Shown here: positions 53,875 to 62,525 of the stretch, piece after piece
Position numbering within the stretch: the stretch's first letter is position 1
Layout: each line of letters starts with the position of its first letter
Source of the DNA: Haloprofundus salilacus
GTDB lineage: Archaea; Halobacteriota; Halobacteria; Halobacteriales; Haloferacaceae
Direction: 5' to 3'
Assembly (NCBI RefSeq): GCF_020150815.1
Contig: NZ_CP083723.1
Coordinates: 1,736,001 to 1,800,000, forward strand
Length of the DNA stretch: 64,000 nt
Program-made: the position numbers and the translations under genes
The notes under the pieces: model-generated
Told to the model about the DNA's origin: nothing
Databases searched by the model: none
What the model saw: the letters and a program-made list of their open reading frames with translations, nothing else

Positions 53875-54951
53875 ATGACGGATTCGCTGTTCAGTCCGCT
53901 GACCCTTCGCGGGACGGAAATTCCGAACCGAGTGATGGTTTCGCCGATGTGTCAGTACTCCTCGCCCGACGGCGTCGCCACCGACTGGCACCGCGTCCAC
54001 CTCGGGAGCCGAGCGGTCGGCGGTGCTGGTATCGTGATGACCGAAGCGACCGCGGTCTCGCCGGAGGGACGTATCTCGCCGGACGACCTCGGTATCTGGA
54101 CGCAGGAGCAGGCGGACGCGCTCGCACCTATCGCGTCGTTCATCCGCTCGCAGGGAAGCCACCCTGCGATACAGTTGGCCCACGCCGGGCGGAAAGCGAG
54201 CACCAACCGCCCGTGGGACGGCGTCGGTCCCGTCTCGCCCGACGACGGCGGGTGGGAAGTGTACGGCCCGACGGACGAGGCGTGGCCGCGCGAGGAATCG
54301 TACCCGAAGACGCATGCACTTGACGGAGACGACCTCTCGGTAGTCGTCGACCAGTTCGCGGAGGCCGCGAAGCGCGCTCACCTCGCCGGATTCGAAATCG
54401 CCGAGGTCCACGCCGCGCACGGCTACCTCCTCCACGAGTTCCTCTCGCCGGTCACCAACACCCGCGAGGACGACTATGGCGGTAGTTTCGAGAACCGCAC
54501 CCGACTCGTCCGTGAGGTCACGTCGGCGGTGCGCGCCGTCTGGCCCGACGACAAGCCTGTCTTCGTCCGCATCTCGGCGACCGACTGGCTCCCGGACCGC
54601 GAGTCGTGGGACCTCGAACAGTCGGTTCGTCTCGCGCCGCTGCTTCGGGAGGCGGGCGCGGACCTCGTCGACGTGAGTTCGGGCGGCATCCACCCCGACC
54701 AGCAGATTACGAACACGGGCGCGGGCTATCAGGTTCGGTTCGCCGAAGTCATCCGCGAGGACGGCGAGATGCCCGTCGGTGCCGTGGGCAAAATCACCGA
54801 ACCCGAGCAGGCCGACCAGCTGATTCGGAACGAACGCGCCGACCTCGCCATCGTCGGCCGCGAGCATCTCCGCGACCCGTACTTCACGCTCCACGCCGCC
54901 GAGAAACTCGGCGTCGATGTCGACTGGCCAGTGCAGTACCGGCGCGCCTAG
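53875..54951 (+). CDS. Old Yellow Enzyme-family NADPH:flavin oxidoreductase (YqjM-like)
   Basis: 358-residue FMN-dependent TIM-barrel enzyme from ATG 53875. PNRVMVSPMCQYSSPDGVATDWHRVHLGSRAVGG is the FMN-binding start with the YqjM-class Cys; AIQLAHAGRK, IAEVHAAHGYLLHEFLSPVTN (catalytic HxxH), and GGSFENRTRL follow. YqjM-type enzymes reduce alkenes conjugated to carbonyls and take part in oxidative-stress or xenobiotic metabolism. Single gene. Confidence 0.93.
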   Translation: MTDSLFSPLTLRGTEIPNRVMVSPMCQYSSPDGVATDWHRVHLGSRAVGGAGIVMTEATAVSPEGRISPDDLGIWTQEQADALAPIASFIRSQGSHPAIQLAHAGRKASTNRPWDGVGPVSPDDGGWEVYGPTDEAWPREESYPKTHALDGDDLSVVVDQFAEAAKRAHLAGFEIAEVHAAHGYLLHEFLSPVTNTREDDYGGSFENRTRLVREVTSAVRAVWPDDKPVFVRISATDWLPDRESWDLEQSVRLAPLLREAGADLVDVSSGGIHPDQQITNTGAGYQVRFAEVIREDGEMPVGAVGKITEPEQADQLIRNERADLAIVGREHLRDPYFTLHAAEKLGVDVDWPVQYRRA

Positions 54952-55028
54952 TCGCGGAACGGAGCAGACGCTCACCGCGCACGGAACCGGACAAAGCCTT
55001 ATTCACCGCAGGCAACCAACGCAAAGCT

Positions 55029-55847
55029 ATGAGCCGCCGCGACGACGACCTCGAAGAGCTACTCGGGGAGTTAGAGGAGACGCTGTCGGAGCTCCGAGCC
55101 GAACTCCGCGAGGAGCACACGCCCCGCCGCCGTTCCTTCGAACCGCCGACGCCGAGAGACATCCTCCGGTTCACCGAGGAGTACACCATCCCGACGGTCG
55201 TCTCGACGCTGGAGGCGACGATTCAGGCGCTCGAACTGTTCCAGCGACTGCTGCGCCTAGCCGACCCCGAGCGCGCGATTCGCGAAGAGAGCAAAAACGC
55301 CAGCGAGACGACGCTCCGCAGCGCCGACGACGTGGGGCGCGTCGCCGTCGACGGACTGGAGCGCGCGCTCACCGAACTGCAGCGTGCGCTCTCGGAGGCC
55401 GACCTGCCCGAGGACGGCGAGTCCCGCGACATCATCGAGGACGCGCGGCAACTCTCAAGAGATATCGAAGACCGTCTCGCCGACAGCCGGCGAAGCACCG
55501 ATACCCGACGACGCACGCACGACGCTGAACGGCGACGCGACCGCTCGACCGGGAGGCGGACGCGGGCAGAGCGAGAGTGGGACGAACCGACGCGACGGAA
55601 CGGACGCGACGACGCGTTCGACGACGGCGCGGTCCGAATCGCCGTCAGCGACGAGGAGAACGACGACTCGGACGTCAGCGATGCCGCCGATGATGCCGAC
55701 GACACCGCCGACACAGCGGAGTCGGAGGGCGACGGCGACGACGCACCGGCGGTCGACATCGAGTCGGAACTGGACTCGATTCGCGACGAAGTCGAGCGGG
55801 CCGAACGCGGCGAAGAGCCGAGACCCGAAGGAAACGACGAGGAGTAG
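55029..55847 (+). CDS. Haloarchaeal conserved coiled-coil protein, 272 aa
   Basis: From ATG 55029. Residues 1-35 are a predicted coiled coil (DDDLEELLGELEETLSELRAELREE), followed by the conserved FEPPTPRDILRFTEEYTIPTVVSTLEATIQALELFQRLLRLADPERA, likely an amphipathic helical pair that touches the membrane. The second half is disordered, Arg- and Asp-rich, ending in an acidic tail. It matches a haloarchaea-only family (DUF7547, from memory). The helix pattern hints at a scaffold or vesicle-type role, but that is only inference. Confidence 0.7.
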   Translation: MSRRDDDLEELLGELEETLSELRAELREEHTPRRRSFEPPTPRDILRFTEEYTIPTVVSTLEATIQALELFQRLLRLADPERAIREESKNASETTLRSADDVGRVAVDGLERALTELQRALSEADLPEDGESRDIIEDARQLSRDIEDRLADSRRSTDTRRRTHDAERRRDRSTGRRTRAEREWDEPTRRNGRDDAFDDGAVRIAVSDEENDDSDVSDAADDADDTADTAESEGDGDDAPAVDIESELDSIRDEVERAERGEEPRPEGNDEE

Positions 55848-56013
55848 TAACTCGGCACGGAAAGAGCGAACAGACGGTGGTCGAAAGCGCACGACGGGTC
55901 ACCGTACACCCGCTTCGGCCGCCGTACGCGACTCTTCAAGTCAGGGGAAGCGGTGGCCGCCTCCTCTCTGAAAAACGTTCTCGGTCAGCGAGCTAGCGGC
56001 CGGACCTGCCGAA

Positions 56014-56415
56014 CTACCCGAGCGGCCGGAACCGGTAGCCGTCCCACTCCTGGCTCTTCTCCTCGCGGATTCCGGCGTCGGGGTCGCGGAGTTCCGCAGC
56101 GTAGACAGGTTCGACCTCGTCGCCGATCTCGACGTCGGGATGCTCGTCGTCGACGTCGAGTTGGCCGATGGCGCGCACCGGTTCGCCGTCGACGTCGAAC
56201 TTGACGATGGCCAGCGAATTCGGTGCGCGGACGCCCGGGGGCGTCGCCGTGCTCGTCGTCCACGTCACGACCGTCGCGGTGTACTCGCTCAGGTCGACCG
56301 TCCCGACCGGCTCGTTCCCGTCGGGACCGATAGGGTGAGGGGGGTAAGTGATGCTGCCGTCGGCGTAGCGCGCCGCTTCCATGGGTGGAATCTCCTTCTC
56401 GGGGGTGTCGCTCAT
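56014..56415 (-). CDS. DUF35 OB-fold protein, partner of thiolase
   Basis: 133 residues. VGTVDLSEYTATVVTWTTST...LAIVKFDVDGEPVRAIGQLD, and IGDEVEPVYAAELRD form the OB-fold of DUF35 (acyl-CoA-binding partner of archaeal thiolases). The N-terminal rubredoxin-like zinc ribbon usual in this family is not visible: the protein has no cysteine. In archaea such proteins bridge acetoacetyl-CoA thiolase and HMG-CoA synthase. Its ATG overlaps the thiolase stop (56412-56415), so the thiolase is translated first and the pair is coupled. Confidence 0.88.
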   Translation of the reverse strand: MSDTPEKEIPPMEAARYADGSITYPPHPIGPDGNEPVGTVDLSEYTATVVTWTTSTATPPGVRAPNSLAIVKFDVDGEPVRAIGQLDVDDEHPDVEIGDEVEPVYAAELRDPDAGIREEKSQEWDGYRFRPLG

Positions 56416-57566
56416 CGTTTCGCCTCCAGAATCGTCGTGATGACGCAGTTACCGAACCCGCCGACGTTGCAGGCGAGACCGGTGTCGGCATCGACCTGTC
56501 GGTCGCCCGCGTCGCGGGTGAGCTGTTTGTAAATCTCGTACACCTGCGCGACGCCCGAGGCGCCCAGGGGATGACCCTTCGATTTCAGCCCGCCGGACGT
56601 GTTGATGGGCAACTCGCCGTCGCGGTCGGTGACGCCCTCCTCAACGGCTTTCCAGCCCTCGCCCTTCTCGAAGAAGCCGAGATCCTCCGACTGGAGGAAC
56701 TCGAGGATGGTGAACATGTCGTGCAGTTCGGCCACGTCGATATCGTCGGGACCGAGGTCGGCCATCTCGTAGGCGATCTCCGAGGAGTTGACGACGCCGC
56801 CCATCGTCGTCGGGTCCGCGCGCTCGTGGACGACGTGGGTGTCCGTCGCGCCGCCGATGCCCGAGACGACGGCGTACTCGTCAGTATACTCGCGCGCGAC
56901 GGACTCGGGACAGAACAGCAGCGCCGCGCTCCCGTCGGTGATGGGACAGAAGTCGTAGAGACGGAGCGGGTCGGCAACGACCGGCGACTCCAACACGGTG
57001 TCGAGATCGACCACCTTTCGGAACTGCGCGTGGGGGTTGTCGACGCCGTTTCGGTGGTTCTTGACCGCGACTTTGCCGAGGCTCTCTCGCGGCGCGTCGT
57101 ACTCGTGGAGGTAGAGGCGCGCGGTGAGTCCGGCGAAACTCGGGAGTGTGACGCCGTGTTTGTACTCGACGGGGTGGGTGAGAGAGGCGATGACGTCCGT
57201 CGACTCCGCCGTCGTCCGGTGGGTCATCTTCTCGCCGCCGACGAGCAGCGTCATCTCGCTCGCGCCGGAGGCGACCGACTGCCACGCGGCGTACGTACCG
57301 GCGCCGCCCGACGAGGAGGTCTGGTCGATGCGGGCGGTGTACGCGGGCATCGCCGCGAGGTCGTGGGCGAGGGCGTTCGGGACGCCGGTCTGGCCCTCGA
57401 ACTCGCCGCTCGCCATGTTCGAGACGTAGAGGTGGTCTATCGCGTCCGGTGCGACGCCCGCGTCGTCGAGGCAGGCCTGGCCGGCCTCCGCGAGCAATTC
57501 GCGGATCCAGGCGTCGCGCTGCCCGAATCGGGTCATCGACGCACCGATAATCGCTACGCGTTCCAT
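56412..57566 (-). CDS. Thiolase family protein (acetyl-CoA acetyltransferase-like)
   Basis: 384 residues. Begins RVAIIGASMTRFGQRDAWI; the nucleophile region reads DQTSSSGGAGTYAAWQSV, where the usual Cys is a Ser (SSSGG), as in SCP2/archaeal-type thiolases that keep activity otherwise or act on other acyls. GLKSKGHPLGASGVAQVYEI holds the conserved His, and CNVGGFGNCVITTI has the second Cys. The start of a two-gene unit with the DUF35 partner. Probably condenses or cleaves acyl-CoA, in mevalonate or fatty-acid metabolism. Confidence 0.88.
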   Translation of the reverse strand: MERVAIIGASMTRFGQRDAWIRELLAEAGQACLDDAGVAPDAIDHLYVSNMASGEFEGQTGVPNALAHDLAAMPAYTARIDQTSSSGGAGTYAAWQSVASGASEMTLLVGGEKMTHRTTAESTDVIASLTHPVEYKHGVTLPSFAGLTARLYLHEYDAPRESLGKVAVKNHRNGVDNPHAQFRKVVDLDTVLESPVVADPLRLYDFCPITDGSAALLFCPESVAREYTDEYAVVSGIGGATDTHVVHERADPTTMGGVVNSSEIAYEMADLGPDDIDVAELHDMFTILEFLQSEDLGFFEKGEGWKAVEEGVTDRDGELPINTSGGLKSKGHPLGASGVAQVYEIYKQLTRDAGDRQVDADTGLACNVGGFGNCVITTILEAKR

Positions 57567-57852
57567 ATCGGACGCGTGCGGGCCACCCGCTTACCGGTTT
57601 CCCTTCGCGGAGCCGAAACGCCGGAGCGACTCTCGGACGTGGCGTACGTTTCGCATTCGGTCTGTCTCACCGCAGCACAGGTGTCAGATATGTGTGCTTT
57701 CCCGAAGTAGTGCATTACTACTGGCGCCACGTTCGAACGCCGTGGGACGACCGCGCGCGGACGACGTAACCTGACGCCGAATCGGTACCGAGAGGGCGAA
57801 CCGAAGCGCGAACATCTCAACTGTTTTAGTAGCCCGTCCGCAAGACGCTCTT

Positions 57853-58266
57853 ATGCAGATGAAGGACGCTGTCGCCACCGCCGGCACCGTCGCCAGTCTC
57901 GTGCTCCTCGTCGTCGTCGCGATACCCTACCTCGTGGTCACGAACCCAGAGGCGCCGCTTTCAGCGTACTACACTGCGGGGTCGGTCGGGGCCAACAGCG
58001 TCGGCTTCCTCGCGGCCATCGCCGCCGTCGTCTTCCTCTCGGGGACGCGCGGTAACGCCGAGCCGGATCTCGTCGCGGGTATCGCCGTCGTTCTCGGTCT
58101 CGCGATGGTGCTGCTCTCGTTGCTGTGGGCGACAGCGATCAACTCGACGCTCCTGTTTAGCTTCCCGCCGGAGGCGGCGTGGATCGAGTACCACCGCTGG
58201 GCGGTCGTCGCGCTCTCGGCCGTCGTCGCTGTGGACGCGACGGTGTACGCGCGCGAAGTCGTCTGA
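57853..58266 (+). CDS. Four-helix membrane protein, 137 aa
   Basis: Hydrophobic segments at about 8-29, 42-64, 75-97 and 115-135, starting MQMKDAVATAGTVASLVLL. The loop AEPDLVAGIAVVLGLAMVLLSLLWATAINSTLLFSFPPEAAWIEYHRWAVV is typical of a haloarchaeal family (DUF7548, from memory) of unknown role. A TTTTAG stretch lies about 25-30 nt upstream. It precedes the SRP RNA gene by about 95 nt. Confidence 0.7.
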   Translation: MQMKDAVATAGTVASLVLLVVVAIPYLVVTNPEAPLSAYYTAGSVGANSVGFLAAIAAVVFLSGTRGNAEPDLVAGIAVVLGLAMVLLSLLWATAINSTLLFSFPPEAAWIEYHRWAVVALSAVVAVDATVYAREVV

Positions 58267-58361
58267 GCGGCCGCGTCTCTCGTTGCGTCCGACCACAGCG
58301 CCGTCGCCGTGTTCCGCGGACGAGAGTCGAAAGGCCCTTAAGCCGGACCGGAGTAGTTCGG

Positions 58362-58672
58362 GGTGGACTAGGTCGGGCAGTTAGGCCCTGCTCGTAACCC
58401 GCCATAGAGTCTTTAGCGGGGACCGAACGTCGGGCGCGTCCGGTCAGACCGGTACGGGCCCCGGGAGCCAACGTAGAAACCTCGTCCTGCGGGGACAGCG
58501 GCTTCGTGTCGCTCGTCCGCAGGGGCGAACCGTCACGATTCATCGGCGGTACTGGGTCAGGCGCGGAAGCGAGCAGCCCACCGTCGGACGTGCGTCGCTC
58601 GTAGGATCGCGGGGTGGAGGAGGCAACCGGGATTCCCCGTACCGGAACGCCGGGCAACCCCGACCGTCCACA
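58362..58672 (+). ncRNA. Signal recognition particle (7S) RNA
   Basis: About 310 nt. The ends pair: GTGGAC (58363-58368) with GTCCAC (58666-58671) and GGTCGGG (58371-58377) with CCCGACC (58659-58665). The 5' domain has GGGCAGTTAGGCCCTGC, the loop-loop Alu fold of archaeal SRP RNA. The S domain carries the universal helix-8 motif at about 58554-58579 (GGTCAGG ... GGAAG ... GCAGCC) bound by SRP54. A box-A-like CCTTAAG lies about 23-28 nt before the 5' end (58336-58342). The RNA scaffolds SRP19 and SRP54 for membrane protein targeting. Confidence 0.92.
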
Positions 58673-58787
58673 TTCATACGTCATACTACCTACCCGAGAG
58701 CGACCGCGCTGCCGCTCCGATGACCGACCGCTCCTCGGCGGTTTTCACTCCGGAACCCATAGGTTCGGCTGTTCCCAACGACGAGCC

Positions 58788-59057
58788 ATGAGCGAAGCCA
58801 GCGCCGGTGACGTCGAGGCGCGCTACTACGAGACGGACGGAGAACGCGTCGTGGAGTTTTCGCGCGAGGGACGGACAGCGGCTATCGCCCAGAACGTCGA
58901 CGGCTACGCGATGCTGAAAGTTCGGCCGACCGCCGACGGCGACGAACTGGAGCGGTACTACGGCTTCGATATGGCGCTGGACCACGTCGCCGAACTGCTC
59001 GGCGTCTCGCCGTACGACCTACCGGTGCCCGACGACGCCAGCGATATGGGGATGTGA
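58788..59057 (+). CDS. Haloarchaeal conserved protein, 89 aa
   Basis: From ATG 58788. VEARYYETDGERVVEFSREGRTAAIAQNVDGYAMLKVRPTADGDELERYYGFDMALDHVAELLGVSPYDLPVPDDA reads as a beta-sheet of four strands plus two helices, acidic throughout. It matches a family I know as DUF7111; role unknown. The start is about 115 nt after the SRP RNA, with its own promoter region; convergent with pssA. Confidence 0.7.
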   Translation: MSEASAGDVEARYYETDGERVVEFSREGRTAAIAQNVDGYAMLKVRPTADGDELERYYGFDMALDHVAELLGVSPYDLPVPDDASDMGM

Positions 59058-59098
59058 GGGCAGGTCATCCCGTAGACGCCGTCACCCCACGGACGCCG

Positions 59099-59776
59099 TC
59101 ACCGACCCCAGTAAAAGCGCGGCGCGAGGAACAGGTACGCCAGGGCCAGAAACAGCAGACCGAAGGCGAACCCGCCGCCGACGCGGTGCGGGAACAGAAT
59201 CGCCAGCGCCTGCACGACGCCCATCACGAGCGCGTCTTGGGTGTGCAAGTCGGGGTACGGAATCGTCGTCACCATCAACACGGCGAGCAGCACCGTCAGC
59301 CCGACGAGCGGGAACGGATCGGTGAAGCCGACGAGTACACCCGCGGCGAGAATCGTCGCCGCCAAGGTCGTCGGGACGCCGCGAGTCTGGTCGGAGTCGG
59401 CGTCGTAGGCGGTGTACATTCCGAGGCGCGTGACCGCCATCACGACGAACAGCGCCGACGTCGCGAACGCGACGCCGACGCGGAGCGAGTCGAGCCCCCA
59501 CGCCGACACGGCCGCGGCGACGACGACCATCGCGGGGGCGACGCCGAACGACGCCACGTCGGCCAGCGAATCGAGATACGGCCCGGCGTCGGTGCCGCCG
59601 TAGCGCCGCGCGAGCACGCCGTCGAGACCGTCGGCGATGGCCGCCAGAAGGATGAGCCTCGCGGCGAGACCCGGAGAGGCACTGGCGGTCGCGACGGCGA
59701 GAAATCCCAGTCCGGCGTTGCCGACGGTGACCACGTCGGCGATGCCCAACCGTCCGACGACGAACCGGGGGTGCAT
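59099..59776 (-). CDS. pssA: Archaetidylserine synthase (CDP-alcohol phosphatidyltransferase)
   Basis: 225-residue membrane enzyme with six helices. The CDP-alcohol phosphotransferase motif reads DGLDGVLARRYGGTDAGPYLDSLAD (DG(x)2AR(x)8G(x)3D(x)3D). It transfers serine onto CDP-archaeol. In haloarchaea PssA with PssD makes the archaetidylethanolamine used by archaeosortase ArtA to lipid-anchor surface proteins. No ArtA or PssD gene is adjacent. The ATG lies just after an AT-rich stretch. Confidence 0.88.
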   Translation of the reverse strand: MHPRFVVGRLGIADVVTVGNAGLGFLAVATASASPGLAARLILLAAIADGLDGVLARRYGGTDAGPYLDSLADVASFGVAPAMVVVAAAVSAWGLDSLRVGVAFATSALFVVMAVTRLGMYTAYDADSDQTRGVPTTLAATILAAGVLVGFTDPFPLVGLTVLLAVLMVTTIPYPDLHTQDALVMGVVQALAILFPHRVGGGFAFGLLFLALAYLFLAPRFYWGR

Positions 59777-59907
59777 ATTTTCCGGGTTGCAGAGGTGCGG
59801 TATACGTCTTTACATCCGGAGTCAGCGGCGGGGGACGCGCAGAATCGAGCGACGATTTCGACGCGCGTACCACGCCGCCTTTATCCGACCGGGACCGAGG
59901 TCCAGCC

Positions 59908-60366
59908 ATGAAGCGACGAGCGTTCCTCGCAGCGGTCGGGGCGGCCGGAGTCACGGCGCTCGCGGGCTGTGGCGGTGCGAGCGGACAAGGAGACAGCTAC
60001 GATGTCGGGATGACGGCGACGGCGTTCGATCCCCCCGAGATTACCGTCTCTGCCGGCGAGGAAGTCGTTTGGCAGAACACGAGCACGCGGGACCACACGG
60101 TCACCGCATACGAGAACTCCATCCCCGAGGAGGCGGCGTACTTCGCCAGCGGCGGCTACGAGAGCGAGCAGGCCGCCCGCGACGCGTGGCGCAACGAGTT
60201 CGAGGGCGCGATAACGAACGGCGAGACCTTCTCTCACACCTTCGAGGTGCCCGGCCGATACGAGTACGTCTGCATTCCCCACGAGACGGGCGGGATGGTC
60301 GGGACGATTGTCGTCGAAAAAAGTTCGGGGTCGGGAAATCAGTCGCAGTCGAGCGACCGGTCGTAG
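59908..60366 (+). CDS. Halocyanin-type blue copper protein
   Basis: 152 residues. Signal MKRRAFLAAVGAAGVTALAGCGG has both a twin arginine and a lipobox (LAGC), so it is probably a Tat lipoprotein on the outer face of the membrane. The cupredoxin domain has ligands His in STRDHTVTA, Cys and His in YVCIPHETGGM, and Met in GGMVG. It carries electrons between membrane respiratory complexes, possibly to a terminal oxidase. The tail is Ser/Gly-rich. Confidence 0.9.
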   Translation: MKRRAFLAAVGAAGVTALAGCGGASGQGDSYDVGMTATAFDPPEITVSAGEEVVWQNTSTRDHTVTAYENSIPEEAAYFASGGYESEQAARDAWRNEFEGAITNGETFSHTFEVPGRYEYVCIPHETGGMVGTIVVEKSSGSGNQSQSSDRS

Positions 60367-60424
60367 GTCGGTCTGCGGACCGAGTCCACGAATCGAGTCC
60401 GCGAGTCGCGTCCGCGAGAGTCGA

Positions 60425-61078
60425 TTACTCGGCGTCGGCGACGTCTTCGGCCACGTCGGACTCGTCGACGTCGACGGCGGCCTCCTCTTCGGCTTCGACC
60501 TCTTCGGGACGCGCCTCCAGCGAGAGCTTCTGAATCTCGACCCGGCGAAGCGGGTAGATGGTCTTCGCCTCGCCGTAGATCGCCGAGGAGAGTCGGCCTT
60601 CGACGACGCTGTCGATGAGCTGTTCAAAGCTCCGGTCGTCGGCGGCATCGCGGACGAGGTCGATCATGACCCGGCGAATCGCCTTCTCCTGACTGCGGTC
60701 GGCCTTCTTCGTCGTGAACGCCACGGGCTGGACCTGGACGCGGTAGTCGTCGGTCGTCAGGATGGTGATGTTCGCCTCGACTTTCGAGGCGCCGCGGCGA
60801 ACCAGACTGCGCAGGTAGTCCCGCGTCAGTTCGTGCTGGATGAACTCGGTGTACGCCGAGTCCGACCCCACGTCGTTGATCTTGAACGTGAGTTTGGTGT
60901 TGTTCGCGCCGGCGTCGTCTGTAATGTCGCCGAGCGTGGTCTCGATGGTGCGTCCGTACACCATCTGCGGTTCCTCAGCGACGGTCTTTCCGAGTTCGGC
61001 CCGGTCGAACTGCTCGGGCGCGAGCACGGAGTACCATCGCTTACCTCGTTTCTGCTTGGATACTGAACGTTCGCTCAT
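60425..61078 (-). CDS. rps3ae: 30S ribosomal protein S3ae (eS1)
   Basis: 217 residues. KRGKRWYSVLAPEQFDRAELGKTVAEEPQMVYGRTIETTLGDITDD at the start, KLTFKINDVGSDSAYTEFIQHELTRDYLRSLVRRGASKVEAN, and VIGEAKTIYPLRRVEIQKLSLEA-like end are the core of eS1. The acidic tail EEVEAEEEAAVDVDESDVAEDVADAE is a halophile trait. Last gene of the rps15 operon; its ATG overlaps the stop of pcc1. Confidence 0.95.
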   Translation of the reverse strand: MSERSVSKQKRGKRWYSVLAPEQFDRAELGKTVAEEPQMVYGRTIETTLGDITDDAGANNTKLTFKINDVGSDSAYTEFIQHELTRDYLRSLVRRGASKVEANITILTTDDYRVQVQPVAFTTKKADRSQEKAIRRVMIDLVRDAADDRSFEQLIDSVVEGRLSSAIYGEAKTIYPLRRVEIQKLSLEARPEEVEAEEEAAVDVDESDVAEDVADAE

Positions 61079-61308
61079 GTTGTGTGCTTACGTGCGGTGT
61101 CGATGACGGTCTCTGCGACCGTCAGGTTCACCACGTAGTCGTCGACCGTGGCCTGTAAGCCGCCGGTCGTCTCCCGCTCGATGTCGGTGACGATGCGGTT
61201 CGAATCGACCGTCGTCGTCATCGAGTCGGTGTCGTCCGGGGCGAGCGCGGCGGCGACGAGCGCCGCCTCCTCGTGCGTCGTCTCGACGCGCGCGGTTCGC
61301 GAACTCAT
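61075..61308 (-). CDS. pcc1: KEOPS complex subunit Pcc1
   Basis: 77 residues. Small alpha/beta protein TTHEEAALVAAALAPDD...VDSNRIVTDIERETTGGLQATVDDYVVNLTVAETVI. In KEOPS (Kae1-Bud32-Cgi121-Pcc1) it makes the Kae1 dimer contact needed for t6A modification of tRNA. It overlaps the neighbouring genes by 4 nt on both sides, so it is tied tightly to ribosome and nuclease genes. Confidence 0.88.
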   Translation of the reverse strand: MSSRTARVETTHEEAALVAAALAPDDTDSMTTTVDSNRIVTDIERETTGGLQATVDDYVVNLTVAETVIDTARKHTT

Positions 61309-62522
61309 GCGCGAAGCGCCTCCCGGAACGCCGCGGTGAACGGGTGTTGGTCTGTCGTCGATGCGTCTGGCGTGGTCGTCGCGTCCGTCTCCTCGGCGTC
61401 GAAGCGCGCTTCGCCTGCGTCTTTCCGTCCGTAGCCCGTACCGCCGACCTCGGCGGCGGCCGTCGCCATCGTCGATCCCAACGCTCGGGGTTCGACGCTC
61501 GCGGCGGCGGCGGCGCCGTCGCCGACGGCGAGGACGACCGGTTCCGGCGACCGGAAGTCGCGGACCAGTCGCGCAATCGTCGAGAGGACGCCGAGCGAAT
61601 CCGACCCGAGGCCGGTTCGCACGACGACACAGTCGGCGAATCGAGCGGTGTCGGCCTCGCGCAGAACGGTGTGGGCTTCGAGCGCGTGGTTGCGCCAGGC
61701 GTCGAGCGCTGCCGTCTGTGTCGCGTCGGTAGCGTGACCGAGTGCGAACGCGACGCCGGTTCCGGGGCGCTCCCGGGCGACGGCGCAGAGCACGTCGGCG
61801 TAGCCTTCGACCGTCTCGAACGGACCATTCGGCGTCTCGTACGGACGCAGAAGGCGCTCGAGCGACTCGACCGCCCGCGGCGTCGCGTTGTCCGTCTCCG
61901 TCGCGTCGAGCGCGGCGAGGGAGGCGACGCGGCGGTGCGCGTCGGCGTCGAGTTCGGCCGGAAGGTTCGCCTCGGCGAGCGCCGCCCGCGCTGACTCCAC
62001 GTCGCCGGAGTACGGCGCGTGCAGCAGCGTCGAGTGGGCGAGGCCGTCGGCGAGGTCCGCGACGGGGACGCCGACGCCGGGGCGTCGCGTCACCCCTCCG
62101 GCTTCGGCGGCCGACCGAATCGGGTCGTACTCGTCGTCTCCGAGCGAGGCTTCGCCGGCGACGACGCCCGCGAGTGCGAGCGTCGCGTCCGGCGCGTCGC
62201 CGAGTTCGCTCGCGACGCGGTACGCCGCGAGCGTCGCCGGCGACTCGTCGCCGGGAACGGCGAGTCGGGTCGCCGTCGCACCGACGGAAACGACAGTGTC
62301 ACCCCGGTCGTCGGCGTCGTCGTCGACGACGCTCTCCGGATTTGCGCGGAGTTGGACGTGGAACGGAACGTCGGCGCTCCTGAGCGCACGCGCGAGGATG
62401 CCACTTGCGGCCAGCGAGTCGCCGTCGGCGCGCGCGACGACCCGGACGAACGGGGCGTCGGCGAGCGCCGCGGCGACGGCGGCGGGGGCGGTCTCGGCGT
62501 CGGCGGAGCGCGCGGTCGACAT
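61305..62522 (-). CDS. RecJ/Cdc45-like DHH-family protein, probably inactive
   Basis: 405 residues. Motif I is kept as RVVARADGDSLAASGILARAL, but where active relatives have the DHH motif this protein reads DTVVSVGATATRLAVPGD, and the DHHA1 GGxxxA motif is weak (EPRALGSTMATAAAEVGGTGYGRKDAGEARF). It therefore probably does not cut DNA. Such degenerate RecJ paralogues in archaea bind GINS and MCM like Cdc45. It sits between rps15 and pcc1 with a 3-nt gap and a 4-nt overlap, so it is co-expressed with translation genes. Confidence 0.8.
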   Translation of the reverse strand: MSTARSADAETAPAAVAAALADAPFVRVVARADGDSLAASGILARALRSADVPFHVQLRANPESVVDDDADDRGDTVVSVGATATRLAVPGDESPATLAAYRVASELGDAPDATLALAGVVAGEASLGDDEYDPIRSAAEAGGVTRRPGVGVPVADLADGLAHSTLLHAPYSGDVESARAALAEANLPAELDADAHRRVASLAALDATETDNATPRAVESLERLLRPYETPNGPFETVEGYADVLCAVARERPGTGVAFALGHATDATQTAALDAWRNHALEAHTVLREADTARFADCVVVRTGLGSDSLGVLSTIARLVRDFRSPEPVVLAVGDGAAAAASVEPRALGSTMATAAAEVGGTGYGRKDAGEARFDAEETDATTTPDASTTDQHPFTAAFREALRA

Positions 62523-62525
62523 TCG

